64,000 nt of DNA. Source: RYN-230 sp963768945 (GTDB lineage Bacteria > Actinomycetota > Actinomycetes > Streptosporangiales > Streptosporangiaceae). Positions 26,620 through 34,681 of this stretch are shown in pieces. The stretch covers positions 2,294,001 to 2,358,000 of the forward strand of contig CAVYJW010000003.1 of NCBI GenBank assembly GCA_963768945.1. Reading direction: 5' to 3'. Position 1 is the stretch's first letter. Each line of letters starts with the position of its first letter. Both the position numbers and the translations under genes were made by a program. Below the pieces are notes generated by a model that saw only the letters and a list, made by a program, of their open reading frames with translations, did no database searches and was not told where the DNA came from.

Positions 26620-28470
26620 TCATGCGCTCAACCTCGGGGCCGGTGAAACCATCGCTGTCGCCCCGTCGTCGTCGTCCAGGAAGCCACCCGACTGGTGTCG
26701 CCACAGCCTGGCGTAGGTTCCGTCGAGACGGAGCAGCTCTTCGTGCGTGCCCTTCTCGACGATCCGGCCGCCGTCGAGCACGACCAGCTGGTCCATGCGC
26801 GCGACCGTGCTCAGCCGATGCGCGACCACGAGCGCGGTCCGGCCCTGCATGAGTTGCCACAACGCCTGCTGGACAAGGATTTCGCTCTCCGAATCCAGCG
26901 CGCTGGTCGCCTCATCGAGCAGCAGGATCGGCGCGTCACGCAGGATCGCCCGGGCTAGCGCGACTCGCTGCTGCTGCCCGCCGGACAACTTCACGCCACG
27001 CTCGCCGACCATCGTGTCGAATCCGTCCGGCAGGGCGCCAGCGAACTCTGTCACATGCGCCGCCTGTGCCGCCTGGTGGATCTCCGCGTCGGTCGCGTGC
27101 GGGCGCGCGAACGCGATATTGTCGCGCAGCGTCCGGTGGAACAACGCAGGAACCTGCGGCACGTAGGCGATCAGGCTGCGCAGGTCTGACTGGCGCAGCT
27201 TGCTGATGTCCTGGCCGCCGATCAGGATCCGGCCCTCTTTGACATCCATCATCCGCAGCAGAAGACGAGTCAGCGTGGTCTTGCCACCGCCTGACCGGCC
27301 AACCAGGCCGAGCGTGGTCCCGCTCGGCACAGCCAAGTCGAGGCCGGTGAATAACGGGAGTCCGCCCGCGTGCGCGAACGTCACGCGCTCGAAGCGGACG
27401 TCGCTCGCCTTCGGCTGCAGCGGCTCGGGCGCGATCGGGTCGACCACAGCGGGCTGTGTTAGCAGCAATTCGGTGAACTGCGCGGCTTCAGTCAGCGAGC
27501 TCTCTAGAGAGCGGTAGATCTGGTTGAACTCGAACATGATCCGCGTCGCATTGGAGTAGTACGTGAATGCCACGATGATCGCCTCGATTCCGTGCTTGCC
27601 CCCGCCGAGTGCGACCGCAAGCAGCAGACCGACCACGTTGGTCAGCACGGACACGGGTGCGACCAGCGTGTCGATGCGCAGGTTCGCGTAATCCCATGAC
27701 CGCACCGACTTCCGCCGCTGGTCGGCTACACGCGACCGGTGCTCGGCGGCCTCCCGGTCCCCGGCAGCGAACGCGCGGATCGTGTCCATGTTCATCAGAC
27801 TGTCGGCGACGTGCCCGGACACGCGCGCGATGGCTTCCTCGCGCTGGTCAACGAGCCTCTGACGACGGCGGATCAGCGGCGCGATCCCGGCACCGGTGAT
27901 CGCGATCAGGCCGATGAGCCCGACGACGAGCAACGGGTCGTAACGCCACAACACCACCGACGCGAACACGAGCGGCACAAGGCTGCCGACGATGTTGAAC
28001 ACCAGATTGTCGGCGAAGTCCTCGAACCGGGAAGCGAAGCTCAGCACCCGTTTGGTCAGCGAACCGGCGAAGTTGTCGTGGAAGAACGCTGCATCCTTCG
28101 CCAGCAGCTCGTCCATGCCGATCACGTAGAGGTTCTCGATTCCGCGACCGTCGAGGCGATTCAGGCAGTGGATGCCCATCCGCCACAAGATCTCCGCGAA
28201 AAGAAGCACGCCCGCGAAGCCGAGCACATACGGCATCGCCGCACCGATGCCGACGGACCCATGGCCGACCAAGCGGCCGACCAGTTGAGCGACGATCAGC
28301 GGCGCGACATAGAAGATGCACGTGTTTCCCAGCGCGGGCAGCAACATCGCAGGCACCGTGAAACGCCGGAGTCGGGCCATCTGACGGCCGTAGTAGCGCA
28401 GCACGAGCAGCACCGCCCGTTTCCGGGCCGGTGCTCCACGACCACGTTCAGGTACAGTCATTTGCCCCAT
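26620..28470 (-). CDS. ABC exporter, fused permease and ATPase
   Basis: 616 aa. The N-terminal half is a six-helix type IV permease (FTVPAMLLPALGNTCIFYVA, VLGFAGVLLFAEILWRMGIH, LLVVGLIGLIAITGAGIAPL). The nucleotide-binding half has Walker A GLVGRSGGGKTTL, a Q-loop, the signature LSGGQQQRVALARAIL, Walker B ILLLDEATSALD and the H-loop AHRLSTV. It works as a homodimer or with another half-transporter to export a lipid, drug or peptide. The substrate is not evident. It appears monocistronic. Confidence 0.9.
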   Translation of the reverse strand: MGQMTVPERGRGAPARKRAVLLVLRYYGRQMARLRRFTVPAMLLPALGNTCIFYVAPLIVAQLVGRLVGHGSVGIGAAMPYVLGFAGVLLFAEILWRMGIHCLNRLDGRGIENLYVIGMDELLAKDAAFFHDNFAGSLTKRVLSFASRFEDFADNLVFNIVGSLVPLVFASVVLWRYDPLLVVGLIGLIAITGAGIAPLIRRRQRLVDQREEAIARVSGHVADSLMNMDTIRAFAAGDREAAEHRSRVADQRRKSVRSWDYANLRIDTLVAPVSVLTNVVGLLLAVALGGGKHGIEAIIVAFTYYSNATRIMFEFNQIYRSLESSLTEAAQFTELLLTQPAVVDPIAPEPLQPKASDVRFERVTFAHAGGLPLFTGLDLAVPSGTTLGLVGRSGGGKTTLTRLLLRMMDVKEGRILIGGQDISKLRQSDLRSLIAYVPQVPALFHRTLRDNIAFARPHATDAEIHQAAQAAHVTEFAGALPDGFDTMVGERGVKLSGGQQQRVALARAILRDAPILLLDEATSALDSESEILVQQALWQLMQGRTALVVAHRLSTVARMDQLVVLDGGRIVEKGTHEELLRLDGTYARLWRHQSGGFLDDDDGATAMVSPAPRLSA

Positions 28471-28555
28471 TCAAAGCAGCCAGCCTGGCTATGCTGCCCG
28501 ACGGAAGGGCTTCGCCGCGACTGATTTTCCGGCTGGGCGCCTGTCGTGTGCCAGG

Positions 28556-29029
28556 TCAGGAGGTGCCAGCGGACCATTCGATTGTCGGCGGCCGGCCGGC
28601 GGAGCAGGTTGGATTGCCCTTTGGGTCGGTCAGGCCAAGCCGGCCGACGAGCAGGCCGGTCCTGGCAGCTTCGGCGAGGATCGTTGGCGGCACACCGTCG
28701 AGCCACAGTTTGGCCCGGCGGAACAGCGTGGGCGTGCCGGCGTCGTCGATGGTGACCCAGTTCAGGTAGATGAAACGGCCGCCGGGCGGGCCTTGAATGT
28801 ATGGGCCTTTAACGTCCGGGGCGATGCCGGCCGGATCCCCGTCTCCGCTGAGCCGACACTCGAATGTCCAGCTCGCGGCAGGTGCGTCGCCCGGGGTCAG
28901 GCCGAGCAATTCGTCGCGCTTGCCGCGGCGCGCGATTCCCACGTGAATGTTGCGGTAGCCGTCTGGAACGTCATTGCTCGGGCCGCACGATCGACCCGGC
29001 AGGTCAACGCCTTCAATCCGGATGTGCAT
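28556..29029 (-). CDS. DUF5990 family protein
   Basis: 157 aa from ATG 29029; the frame is open 36 nt further. The sequence MHIRIEGVDLPGRSCG, then IHVGIARRGKRDELLGLTPG and VKGPYIQGPPGGRFIYLNWV, is characteristic of DUF5990, a family of unknown function in actinobacteria. RRAKLWLD and a Gly-rich end complete the domain. It lies 85 nt upstream of the ABC exporter on the same strand. Confidence 0.82.
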   Translation of the reverse strand: MHIRIEGVDLPGRSCGPSNDVPDGYRNIHVGIARRGKRDELLGLTPGDAPAASWTFECRLSGDGDPAGIAPDVKGPYIQGPPGGRFIYLNWVTIDDAGTPTLFRRAKLWLDGVPPTILAEAARTGLLVGRLGLTDPKGNPTCSAGRPPTIEWSAGTS

Positions 29030-29210
29030 TAAACCATTATCCTCCGCGAGCGGCGGACGCGGCACGGCACCGATCGCAGCCGTGATCGGGCGGCCAGCCG
29101 GGCCGATCGGCAGGACTGTGCGCGTTACCTCCTATCCGATGGCCGCTCGGTCCGCGGCCATGATCGGATGCCGCTGAGCCTACTGACACCTGGCCGGCGC
29201 CGGAGCTTGT

Positions 29211-29492
29211 TCACGTCGCCATGCCGATCTGCACGTCGGCAGAGGCAAGGACGGCGATCACCTGGCACGGCTGGCCACCATTGTGCTTGATGGCGTGGCG
29301 GATTCCCCGTGCGACGATCACCGCATCGCCGACCCGGGCGACCTCAGGCCGGCCATCGGCGGTGATGGTGCATTCGCCGGCTGTGACGAGCAGGACCTCT
29401 TCGACCTCGTGGGCGTGTTCGGGGGCCGCTTCACCGTTGGTAAAGACGTTGACCAAGACCGTCACGGCATCCGAGCCGCCCGCCCGGTCCAC
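29211..29492 (-). CDS. Cupin-domain protein, probably 5'-truncated
   Basis: 93 aa from GTG 29492. The cupin motif 1 is EHAHEVEEVLLVTAGE and motif 2 is GDAVIVARGIRHAIKHNGG, giving three His and one Glu as metal ligands. The frame continues upstream as QLRWQ before a TGA, and relatives have an extra strand region there. The start has therefore probably been lost. It may still fold as a minimal cupin. Confidence 0.65.
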   Translation of the reverse strand: MDRAGGSDAVTVLVNVFTNGEAAPEHAHEVEEVLLVTAGECTITADGRPEVARVGDAVIVARGIRHAIKHNGGQPCQVIAVLASADVQIGMAT

Positions 29493-30435
29493 CTGCCAGC
29501 GCAGCTGTCAGCAGGGCAAGCAACGCTACCCCTTCGAATGCCAGCCGGGTCGGGTGCAGCAGGTTCCAGGCGGTCGGCGTGAGCCAGCCTCGTTACCCTG
29601 CACGAGACGTGACCTGGCTGATCTTCCAGCTTTCCCACGCCAGGTGGCCCCCAAGCCGTCCCGACAGCGAATCGCGGATATACCTGCTGATGAGCTTCAG
29701 GTGAAAGTCATGAAGTATGTAGCGGCTGAAGCGCGAGCACGTTCCACTGCACATGTAGAAAGGGGTCACAACGTCCCGGCCTGGCGACAGAGGCCCCGGC
29801 GCCTGCGATGGATACCCAGTCGGCCCAGGGTTACGTGCGTCCGCAGCGGTGGGTCCCCGACGAGCAGGCGCCAAGCGTGAAGGCCTGCCCACCAGCGGGT
29901 AATCGACCGGGTCCAGATTCGGCGGTCCAATAAGACGATCTACGATCGGGCACAGTTCGAGAGCTTTCCTGGCAATGCATACCGGCCGCTGTCGCTGCCC
30001 GCTATGGCTTCTATGCGGATCATCATCCAGGCTCCGCCCAAAGCCGTCTTCGATGCAGGCGTCCAAGTAGTTGTGGGCGTGGGATACGCCGAACCTAAGG
30101 TCATCACTCCGACTGAAATCACATCAGGACTCGGGCTCTATGGTCTGAAGAGCGTTCTGCCTCCCGGTACTTCTCGGATCCTGCAACGAGAAGCACAAGA
30201 GCAGGCGCAGCTGCCGTCGGCCGAAGGGCTGACCAGGCAGCGCCCGGGTAACGAATCAGACAGGGGAGCTGAACAGCCACCCGACAGGTGAGGGAACAAC
30301 GCAGGGCGAGTTGAATGCGGCGCTGGCGGATCAGTACGGGTCGCCGGAGATCCTCGGCTTCGACGTCCCACCGCCGAGTACGGGCAACGGTCACCGGCCC
30401 GCGCAACGTGCTCGTTCAACGTGGCCATCGACCGG
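29493..30435. other. 940-bp region without convincing genes
   Basis: Several frames are open for 60-150 codons on both strands, but none has family similarity or a good ribosome site. GC content dips around 29680-29760. It may be decayed DNA: relics flank it on both sides. Confidence 0.5.
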
Positions 30436-30552
30436 TGTCGAGTTGCTCACCCCACTGCCGGCCGGTCTGGGCACGCAGTTCCGCGCGCATGGGAAACGCG
30501 GGTACGGAGATGCTTGCTGAGCTGACTGAGTTCGACCGGCCGCAGTGGCTCT
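30436..30552 (+). pseudogene. SRPBCC (polyketide cyclase-like) relic
   Basis: GVELLTPLPAGLGTQFRAH in one frame continues after a 1-nt shift as MGNAGTEMLAELTEFDRPQW. Together they match the central strands of SRPBCC proteins (VELLTPxPxGxGTRFRA, then VELTEFDRPxRL). Both ends are missing. Confidence 0.55.
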
Positions 30553-30576
30553 GGCTGGCCCGGGTAGGTTCAGATC

Positions 30577-30759
30577 ATGAAGAAGCTGTTGGAGCTCCTA
30601 GTCTGTTTTCTGCATCCCTTCGCTGTAGTCCTCATGTGGGTAGACCTGGCCACCGACCGGCCGGACTTGAGCCGGGGCGGGAAACTGGCGTGGGGGATCT
30701 TCGGTCTGATCCCGCTGGTGCCTTTCCTGTACGTACTCACAGGCGGTGATCTGTGGTAA
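30577..30759 (+). CDS. Small membrane protein
   Basis: 60 aa from ATG 30577. Two hydrophobic segments, LLELLVCFLHPFAVVLMWVD and LAWGIFGLIPLVPFLYVL, are separated by a polar turn (RPDLSRGGK). The pattern resembles short phospholipase D-N-like or two-helix proteins in actinobacteria. Codon usage looks coding. The function is unknown. Confidence 0.6.
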   Translation: MKKLLELLVCFLHPFAVVLMWVDLATDRPDLSRGGKLAWGIFGLIPLVPFLYVLTGGDLW

Positions 30760-31111
30760 GCCAGCCACGCCGCGCCCCTGCTGGCCGGCTGCCCTGGCAG
30801 CGGATCATCGCCCTGCTAGCGCTAGCAGCACACGGCCGCCACACAGTTCAACGGCAGACGTCACGTAGGGGCTGACACGCGTAGCGAGCCAGGTCCGGCG
30901 GAAGCTGAGGGAGACTCCTCCTACCGGCCGCGGCGGCCTGCGGGCGGCTCAGCGCCGGACCGGCCTGTAACGCGCGGGGCACGGACCGGAAGATTCAAAC
31001 TCGTGGCCAGACCACTGAGCGAGTCGACCGGGCCAGGGCGTTCTGCGTGGACCACGACGGTCGGCAGGCAACCGGGCTGCTGCCAGGTGAGCCTGCCCGG
31101 ACTGGCGGGGA
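30760..31111. other. 352-bp intergenic region
   Basis: No gene is evident. A near-palindrome CTGCTAGCGCTAGCAG at 30812-30827 could act as a hairpin between the converging small membrane protein and ligase genes. Confidence 0.5.
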
Positions 31112-32701
31112 TCACCAGCCTGCGGCGAGGTCGATGTGCTCGTGCCGGAGTTGCCGTTTGAGGACCTTGCCGCTGGGGTTTTTCGGCACGGCGCCGGCGA
31201 TGACGACGCGCTTGGGGGTCTTGTACCCGGCCAGCAGCCCGCGCGCATGTGTGATCACGTCTTCCTCGGTAAGTGTGGCGCCTGGCTTGGGGACGACCAC
31301 GGCGACGACTGCCTCGACCCACCGCGGGTGGGGCACACCGAAGACGGCGACTTCGGCCACGCCGCCCATCTGGTAGATGGCCTCTTCAACCTCACGGCTG
31401 GCCACGTTCTCCCCGCCGGTCTTGATCATGTCCTTCTTGCGGTCAACGACGGTGAGGTAGCCGTCCGGGGTCATGACGCCCAGGTCGCCTGAGTGGAACC
31501 ATCCGTTGCGGAACGCCGCGGCGGTCATCGCCTCGTCCATGTAATAGCCCAGCGTGGCGTGCGGGCTGCGGTGCACGATCTCGCCGACCGTGCCAGGCGG
31601 CACCGGCATGTCATCGTCATCGACCACCCTGGTTTCCACGTTGAGCGCGGCCCGGCCAGCCGAGCCGGCCCGGCTGACCTGCTCGTCGGGGCCGAGGATC
31701 GTGGCCAGCGGGGCCATTTCGGTCTGCCCGTAGAAGTTCCACAGCCGGATGCCGGGAAGCCGCTCCTGCAGCTCACGCAGCACCTCGACCGGCATCGCCG
31801 AGGCGCCGTAGTAGCCCTTGCGCAGCGAACTGAGGTCCGCCTGGCCGAACTGCGGGGAGCGCAGCAGAGCGATCCACACCGTCGGCGGGCAGAACAGCTT
31901 GGTCGCGCGCTGCGACTCGATCGCGGCCAGGATCGCAGCCGGGTCGGGCGCCGGCAGCACGATGCTGGTGGCACCCAGGTAAATGTCTGGCCCGAGGAAG
32001 CAGTCCAGCTGCGCGCAGTGGTACAGCGGCATGGCGTGCACCTCGACGTCATCGCCGGCCATGCCGCCGTCGACGACGCAGGACACGTACTGCCACATCA
32101 GCGAGCGACTCGACAGCATCGCCCCCTTGGGCCGGGACTCGGTGCCGGAGGTGTACATCAGCCGCACCAGATCATCGTCACCGACATCGACCTGCGGTGG
32201 CGTGCCCTCGCGGTCGATCCAGTGCTGCAGGTCGGCCCACCCGGCCGGCGCTTGATCACCGCGCAGCCGGATCACCGCCCGCACCGCGATATCCAGCCCG
32301 GCCGCCGCCATCGCCTGGCCGGCCGTGGCGGCCAGCCCGTCCTCGGCCACGAACGCCGTCGCCTGGCTGTGGCCCAGGATATAGGCGATCTCCGCCGGGC
32401 CGAGCATGAAATTGACCGGCACCAAGACCACCCCGAGCCGGGCGGTCGCGAACGACAAGACGACGAACTGCCAGCAATTGTGCGACAGCAGCGCCAGCCG
32501 GTCGCCTTTCTTCAGGCCCCTGGCCGCCAGGGTGGCCGCTGTCCGCGACACCGCTGCCTCCAGCTCCGCGAACGTCAGCCGGGTCTCGCCGCCGACGATG
32601 GCGAGCTTGCCCGGCACCCGCGACGCGGTGCGATGCAGCATCTCGCTGATGCCCTGCCGCCGGACCAGCCCCACCGGGACGCCGCCGATGTCCTCAGCCA
32701 C
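31112..32701 (-). CDS. Acyl-CoA synthetase (AMP-binding, FadD type)
   Basis: 529 aa. It has the P-loop variant YTSGTESRPKGAML, typical of one actinobacterial acyl-CoA synthetase subgroup, then NFYGQTEMAPL and GWFHSGDLGVMTPDGYLTVV DRKKDMIKTGGENV (A7/A8), with the A10 lysine in NPSGKVLKRQL. It activates a carboxylic acid to its CoA thioester. It follows the WS/DGAT gene on the same strand after 331 nt and could supply its acyl-CoA. Confidence 0.9.
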   Translation of the reverse strand: MAEDIGGVPVGLVRRQGISEMLHRTASRVPGKLAIVGGETRLTFAELEAAVSRTAATLAARGLKKGDRLALLSHNCWQFVVLSFATARLGVVLVPVNFMLGPAEIAYILGHSQATAFVAEDGLAATAGQAMAAAGLDIAVRAVIRLRGDQAPAGWADLQHWIDREGTPPQVDVGDDDLVRLMYTSGTESRPKGAMLSSRSLMWQYVSCVVDGGMAGDDVEVHAMPLYHCAQLDCFLGPDIYLGATSIVLPAPDPAAILAAIESQRATKLFCPPTVWIALLRSPQFGQADLSSLRKGYYGASAMPVEVLRELQERLPGIRLWNFYGQTEMAPLATILGPDEQVSRAGSAGRAALNVETRVVDDDDMPVPPGTVGEIVHRSPHATLGYYMDEAMTAAAFRNGWFHSGDLGVMTPDGYLTVVDRKKDMIKTGGENVASREVEEAIYQMGGVAEVAVFGVPHPRWVEAVVAVVVPKPGATLTEEDVITHARGLLAGYKTPKRVVIAGAVPKNPSGKVLKRQLRHEHIDLAAGW

Positions 32702-33032
32702 GACGGTTCACCTCCCGCCAATTCTCACGTCAACGGTGCACACCCCTTCAGCCCCCCGGCAGAGGCGAAAGTCACCCACCAGCACGGACCAGATGACATC
32801 CGGCAAGCCAGAACATCGCCCGCATGACGCGACTCCCGAACCGGGCGTCCTATGCGTCCCGGAACCGGCGATCAGGACGTCTTTCGGCATATGCCCGCCT
32901 ATCCGGCGACGCCCCCGTGAGGGGCCGTGGCCGGGATTGCGGTCATCCACGACGCCGGGGCACGAGCCAGGACCTGCGCAACCAGGCCGGCTGGCGAGGG
33001 TTAGCGAAGCTGCCAGCTGCAGCCTGGGTTAC
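32702..33032. other. 331-bp gap between WS/DGAT and the ligase gene
   Basis: I find no gene in this stretch. It must hold the ligase promoter if the two genes are not cotranscribed, but I could not define one. Confidence 0.45.
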
Positions 33033-34385
33033 TTACGTCTCGATCGGCGCGGTGAGCGCGTCGAGTTCGCCTTGAAGTGCAGCGACGAGGGCTCCACAGT
33101 CAGGGTAAGCGTCGCCGTCAACGATGACGGTCACGGTGAGAGTGCCGGCATAGGACAGGACCGCGAACGCGACGGCTACGTTTCCGGCGACGCCAGCGAG
33201 CGGAATCATCTGGGAGACAGCCGCGCCGAGAAAGGAGACGGGGACATCCGGGCCTCGAAGGTTGGTCACGAAACAGGTGACCAAGTGCTGACGCTCCACG
33301 AGCCAGCGCAGCACGCCGAGCGCGGCAAGGAGCCGGAATGCCGGGGCGATCAATGCGGCTGATGCTCCTCTAGTTCGGCTCTTGTGTCGTCGGGTGATCT
33401 CAGCGATCGCCGCGAGCCGGTCGAGCGGAGGACCGGATGCCGGAATCATCACCGGCGTGACCCCGACCTGGTTGCCAAGTTGAGCAGGGCTGGCTTCGGC
33501 TCTGCCCGAGACCGGCACGGACACGACGATGTGATCGATGCGTTCACCTCGGTGGGCCAACTGGGCCCGAAGTGCGCCGCTCACCGCGGCGAGGACGACA
33601 TCGTTGACCGTCCCCCCGAAGGCGCGGCCGACCGAGTGGACCTGCGCCAGATCGGCCCGGACGACGCCGAACCGGCGGCGGGTACCGACGGGGCGATTCA
33701 GCGAACAGCGGGGCGCCTGGGGAGTGGCCCCCGGCCGGAGTTCAGCCAGAGCATCTCGCAGACGAGTCGGGACGCGCCCAAGGTGAGCGAGTACGCGGAC
33801 CCTGCTGACGGCTGCATCCACCGCCAGTCGCAGCGTCGGTGGCTTCGCCCGGGGGAAGTTCTGCTGAGGAGCATTGACGGCTCCGTCGACCAGGCTGGCA
33901 AGGACCGCCAGGCCGCCCATTCCGTCAGCCAGCACATGGTGGAAGACGACGATCAGGGCGCAGGCGTCCCCGGCGAGCCCGGTGACCATCGTGGCTGACC
34001 ACAGCGGCTGGCCCGGCGGCAGCGGGACGGTCATGACTCCAGCCGCTGCCCGGAGGAGCGCGTCCTCGTCGCCGGGCGGAGAACAGGCGACTTCGTGAAC
34101 GTGCCGGGCGATGTCGAACTCTGGATCGTTGACCCAGACTGGTCGGCCACACCCCGGCGGTGTTGAGACCAACTGCTGCCGCAGGCGCGGAATGGCGCAG
34201 ATGCGATCGGCCAGCGCATCGCGGACCTCGCCCACTGCCAGACTCTCGCCAGATCCGAATACCAAGATGGCTCCCACCTGCAGCGGCAACGGACCGAAAT
34301 CCGAGGCGAGCTCCATCAGGTCGATTGCACTCGCGCGCTCGATCAGGCCGTACTCGGTACCCGGCTCGAGCCCCACGAGACACAT
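33033..34385 (-). CDS. Wax ester synthase / diacylglycerol acyltransferase (WS/DGAT)
   Basis: 450 aa. The catalytic motif HHVLADG fits HHxxxDG (His149, His150, Asp154). The DFGPLPLQVGAILVF start and the conserved PLWSATMVTGL, GTVNDVVLAAVSGALR and GNQVGVTPVMIP segments fit the family. It transfers acyl groups from acyl-CoA to long-chain alcohols or diacylglycerol, making wax esters or TAG at the membrane. ATG 34385 overlaps a 16-bp tandem repeat and lacks a Shine-Dalgarno; a start at the later Met (MELASDFG) is possible. Confidence 0.88.
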   Translation of the reverse strand: MCLVGLEPGTEYGLIERASAIDLMELASDFGPLPLQVGAILVFGSGESLAVGEVRDALADRICAIPRLRQQLVSTPPGCGRPVWVNDPEFDIARHVHEVACSPPGDEDALLRAAAGVMTVPLPPGQPLWSATMVTGLAGDACALIVVFHHVLADGMGGLAVLASLVDGAVNAPQQNFPRAKPPTLRLAVDAAVSRVRVLAHLGRVPTRLRDALAELRPGATPQAPRCSLNRPVGTRRRFGVVRADLAQVHSVGRAFGGTVNDVVLAAVSGALRAQLAHRGERIDHIVVSVPVSGRAEASPAQLGNQVGVTPVMIPASGPPLDRLAAIAEITRRHKSRTRGASAALIAPAFRLLAALGVLRWLVERQHLVTCFVTNLRGPDVPVSFLGAAVSQMIPLAGVAGNVAVAFAVLSYAGTLTVTVIVDGDAYPDCGALVAALQGELDALTAPIET

Positions 34386-34416
34386 TATGGCTGCTGCGGC
34401 TTATGGCTGCTGCGGG
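34385..34416. repeat. Two tandem 16-bp units at the WS/DGAT start
   Basis: TTATGGCTGCTGCGGC (34385-34400) is followed directly by TTATGGCTGCTGCGGG (34401-34416). The first copy touches the WS/DGAT start codon, so copy-number change would move its upstream region. Confidence 0.8.
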
Positions 34417-34681
34417 GCACACCCGCCTCTGGTAACGCTTCGGGCAGGCCGAGGTGGGCATATGCCCCCGAGGGTCAGCGTCGCGGTCTGGGCCCTCCTG
34501 CCGCCGGACCTGCAGAGCCTGTTCCGGTTCGCCGATATCGAGGACGGCCTCAACCGTGAGGCCGTGCTGGCCCGCGTGCCGAACGGGCTCAATGCGCCCG
34601 CCGCTCTGAGCGGGTACCGTCCGGCAGTGACTGCCCATCATTGACCGCTACCTCAGCGGGCCGACACAAGGCAAGGCGGCC

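Noticed and set aside
29593..30066. 157-codon minus-strand frame in the empty region
   Set aside because: No ribosome site, no motif and uneven composition; likely chance.
30985..31025. tRNA-like string (GCTCAGTGGT and GTTTGAATC on the minus strand)
   Set aside because: No acceptor stem, anticodon arm or T stem can be formed; too short for a tRNA or a convincing relic.
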